NCBI GenBank assembly: GCA_005880165.1
Contig: VBJP01000109.1
Location: forward strand, 1-6,432
From: Chloroflexota bacterium
Lineage (GTDB): Bacteria > Chloroflexota > Limnocylindria > QHBO01
Direction of reading: 5' to 3'
DNA: 6,432 nt
Positions 4,855 through 6,432 of this stretch are shown one piece after another. A model generated the notes under the pieces. It was given only the letters and a program-made list of their open reading frames with translations. It was not told the DNA's origin and did not search any database. The position numbers were made by a program, and so were the translations under genes. Each line of letters begins with the position of its first letter. Positions within the stretch are counted from its first letter, which is position 1.

Positions 4855-6432
4855 CGAACGCCGGCAGCGCCGGCAGCAGCTCGGCCGGCACCGATGGCGG
4901 GGTCGCCGCTGGCCGGCTGCAGGCTGCAGTCGAAGAGCGGCTCGGCGCCTGGGAGGCTGATCGCGTCGCCCAGAGGCTGTGGTCCAAGGACGGGACGCTG
5001 TGGGCCGCGTCGGGCAAGGCGCCGGATGCACTGGCGGCCTGGATGGGCTGGCTCGATCTGCCGGCGGCCATGACCGATCGCATCCAGGAGCTGACGCATC
5101 TTCGTGACGACATCCTGCGCGACGGGTACCGACGCGCCGGCGTGCTGGGGATGGGCGGCTCGTCGCTCGCCCCCGAGCTCTTCAGCCGAAGCTTCGAGGC
5201 ACCGCCGGATCAGGGTGCCGAGCTGCGCATCCTGGACTCCACGCATCCCGAGGCGGTACGCGGCTTCCGCGAGTGGGCGCGAAGCGCCCGCACCTTCTTC
5301 TGCGTATCGTCGAAGTCGGGGACGACCACCGAGCCGAACGCCTACCACGCGGCGATGGCGGAGGTCGCGCCTGCCCTTGATTTCCTGGCCATCACCGATC
5401 CGGGCACGCCGCTCGCAGATCTCGCCCGAGCGCAGGAGTTCCGCGGGATCGTCGAGGGCCCGTCAGACGTCGGTGGCCGGTACTCGGCGCTCAGTGTCTT
5501 TGGCCTGGTGCCCGCCGCCCTGCACGGCGTGGACCTCGGCGGCCTGCTGGAACGCGCGATGGCCATGGCCGATGCGTGCCGCCGTCCGGCCAGCCGAAAC
5601 CCCGGGCTGCGGCTGGGGGCCTTCATGGGCGAAGCGGCCCGCGGCGGCCGCGACAAGCTCACCATCCTGACCTCGCCGCGACTCGCGGCCTTCGGGGACT
5701 GGGTGGAGCAGCTGATCGCGGAAAGCACGGGCAAGGCCGGGACCGGCATCGTGCCCGTCGTTGGCGAGGCGCCGGCGCCCGCGGAGGTATACGCGGCCGA
5801 TCGCTGCTTCGTCTTCCTGGCGCTCGCATCGGAGGCGGATCCGGCCTTGTCGCGCCTGGCTCTCGACCTGAAGCGCCTCGGCCACCCGGTGGAAGAGATC
5901 GTGCTCGCCGACGCCTTCGACCTGGGAGCCGAGTTCGTTCGCTGGGAGGTCGCCACTGCGGCGGCGGGCATCGTGCTCGGCATCGACCCCTTCGACCAGC
6001 CCAACGTCCAGGAGAGCAAGGACGCCACCAAGGCGCTGCTCGCCGCCTACGCGGAGCAGGGGGCGCTGCCCGCATCGGCCCCCATCGTTGCGGAGACCGG
6101 ATTGAGCGCCTACGCCGACGTCCGCGTCCTGGGCGACGCGCCGGTGAGCGTGGACGGGGCGGTTCGCCAGCTGCTCGATCTGGTGGGGGATGGCGACTAC
6201 TTCGCGATTCTCGCCTACGTTCCCAAGGACCCGGACCTCGAAGCCCGGCTACAGCAGGTACGGCGGAGGGTGCGCGATGCGCTGGGGGTGGCCACCACCC
6301 TTGGCTTTGGGCCACGTTTCCTGCACTCGACCGGGCAGCTGCACAAGGGCGGCCCGCCGAGTGGCGTCTTCCTGCAGATCACCGCAGAGCCGCGCAAGGA
6401 CCTGCCCATCCCCGGCTGGGAGGAGACCTTCG
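4851..6432 (+). CDS. pgi: Glucose-6-phosphate isomerase, Tal-Pgi type, C-terminus cut off by the window
   Basis: The frame stays open from the ATG at 4851 to the right edge (527 residues plus one base). The enzyme interconverts fructose-6-P and glucose-6-P, linking the tkt-tal products to glycolysis and the oxidative pentose branch. After a Gly/Ser/Ala-rich N-terminus (about residues 3-21) come GVLGMGGSSLAPE (97-109), the sugar-phosphate loop SSKSGTTTEPN (153-163), GGRYS (208-212) and QLIAESTGK (287-295, Glu291 the likely catalytic base). Next are DQPNVQESKD (382-391, Lys390 in the position of the conserved isomerase lysine) and STGQLHKGG (His498). These match the isomerase half of bifunctional transaldolase/Pgi proteins, not E. 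coli Pgi. Probably 30-40 residues are missing. There is no ribosome site close to the ATG (a GGGAG at 4821-4825 is too far), so translation likely depends on coupling to tal through the ATGA overlap. Confidence 0.92.
   Translation, partial: MTNAGSAGSSSAGTDGGVAAGRLQAAVEERLGAWEADRVAQRLWSKDGTLWAASGKAPDALAAWMGWLDLPAAMTDRIQELTHLRDDILRDGYRRAGVLGMGGSSLAPELFSRSFEAPPDQGAELRILDSTHPEAVRGFREWARSARTFFCVSSKSGTTTEPNAYHAAMAEVAPALDFLAITDPGTPLADLARAQEFRGIVEGPSDVGGRYSALSVFGLVPAALHGVDLGGLLERAMAMADACRRPASRNPGLRLGAFMGEAARGGRDKLTILTSPRLAAFGDWVEQLIAESTGKAGTGIVPVVGEAPAPAEVYAADRCFVFLALASEADPALSRLALDLKRLGHPVEEIVLADAFDLGAEFVRWEVATAAAGIVLGIDPFDQPNVQESKDATKALLAAYAEQGALPASAPIVAETGLSAYADVRVLGDAPVSVDGAVRQLLDLVGDGDYFAILAYVPKDPDLEARLQQVRRRVRDALGVATTLGFGPRFLHSTGQLHKGGPPSGVFLQITAEPRKDLPIPGWEETF

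Noticed and set aside
3745..5031. 428-codon open frame antisense to tal
   Set aside because: Antisense shadow: no recognisable domain, and it covers the fully conserved transaldolase and the start of pgi.

Overview
The window comes from a high-GC bacterium: third codon positions are almost all G or C, and GTG starts appear next to ATG. The gene content is a two-zinc-ribbon protein, a short 'animal-type' transketolase, a transaldolase, and a phosphoglucose isomerase of the kind usually fused to transaldolase. This resembles Chloroflexota (soil or aquatic lineages) or deep Actinomycetota. That placement is inferred from protein style only; there is no rRNA or other marker to fix it.

Layout. 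Bases 1-99 hold the start of a minus-strand lipoprotein gene that runs off the left edge. It diverges across 44 bp from a complete nicotinamidase gene (pncA, 144-734). pncA converges, with 2 bp between stop codons, on a small two-helix membrane protein gene (737-925, minus). A divergent promoter region (926-1128) follows, then a 106-residue protein with two zinc ribbons (1129-1449). Its roughly 147-nt leader contains a C-rich tract perfectly complementary to its own strong Shine-Dalgarno. Bases 1450-1879 are non-coding: a likely terminator, a second GC hairpin, about 260 bp with nothing recognisable, and a promoter with an inverted repeat between the -35 and -10 boxes.

The right half is a tightly packed carbon-metabolism operon: tkt (1880-3754), tal (3751-4854) and pgi (4851 to beyond 6432), each pair overlapping by 4 bp. 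Transketolase and transaldolase form the non-oxidative pentose phosphate pathway. Phosphoglucose isomerase returns the fructose-6-phosphate they make to glucose-6-phosphate, so the operon can recycle pentose phosphates into the oxidative branch or link to glycolysis. The zwf, gnd or pgl genes that often accompany this cluster would lie to the right, outside the window.

I see no mobile element, CRISPR array, tRNA, rRNA or defence system. The points most worth a second look are the tal/pgi junction, where one extra base in a run of five C would fuse the two genes; the self-complementary leader of the zinc-ribbon gene; and the animal-like transketolase.
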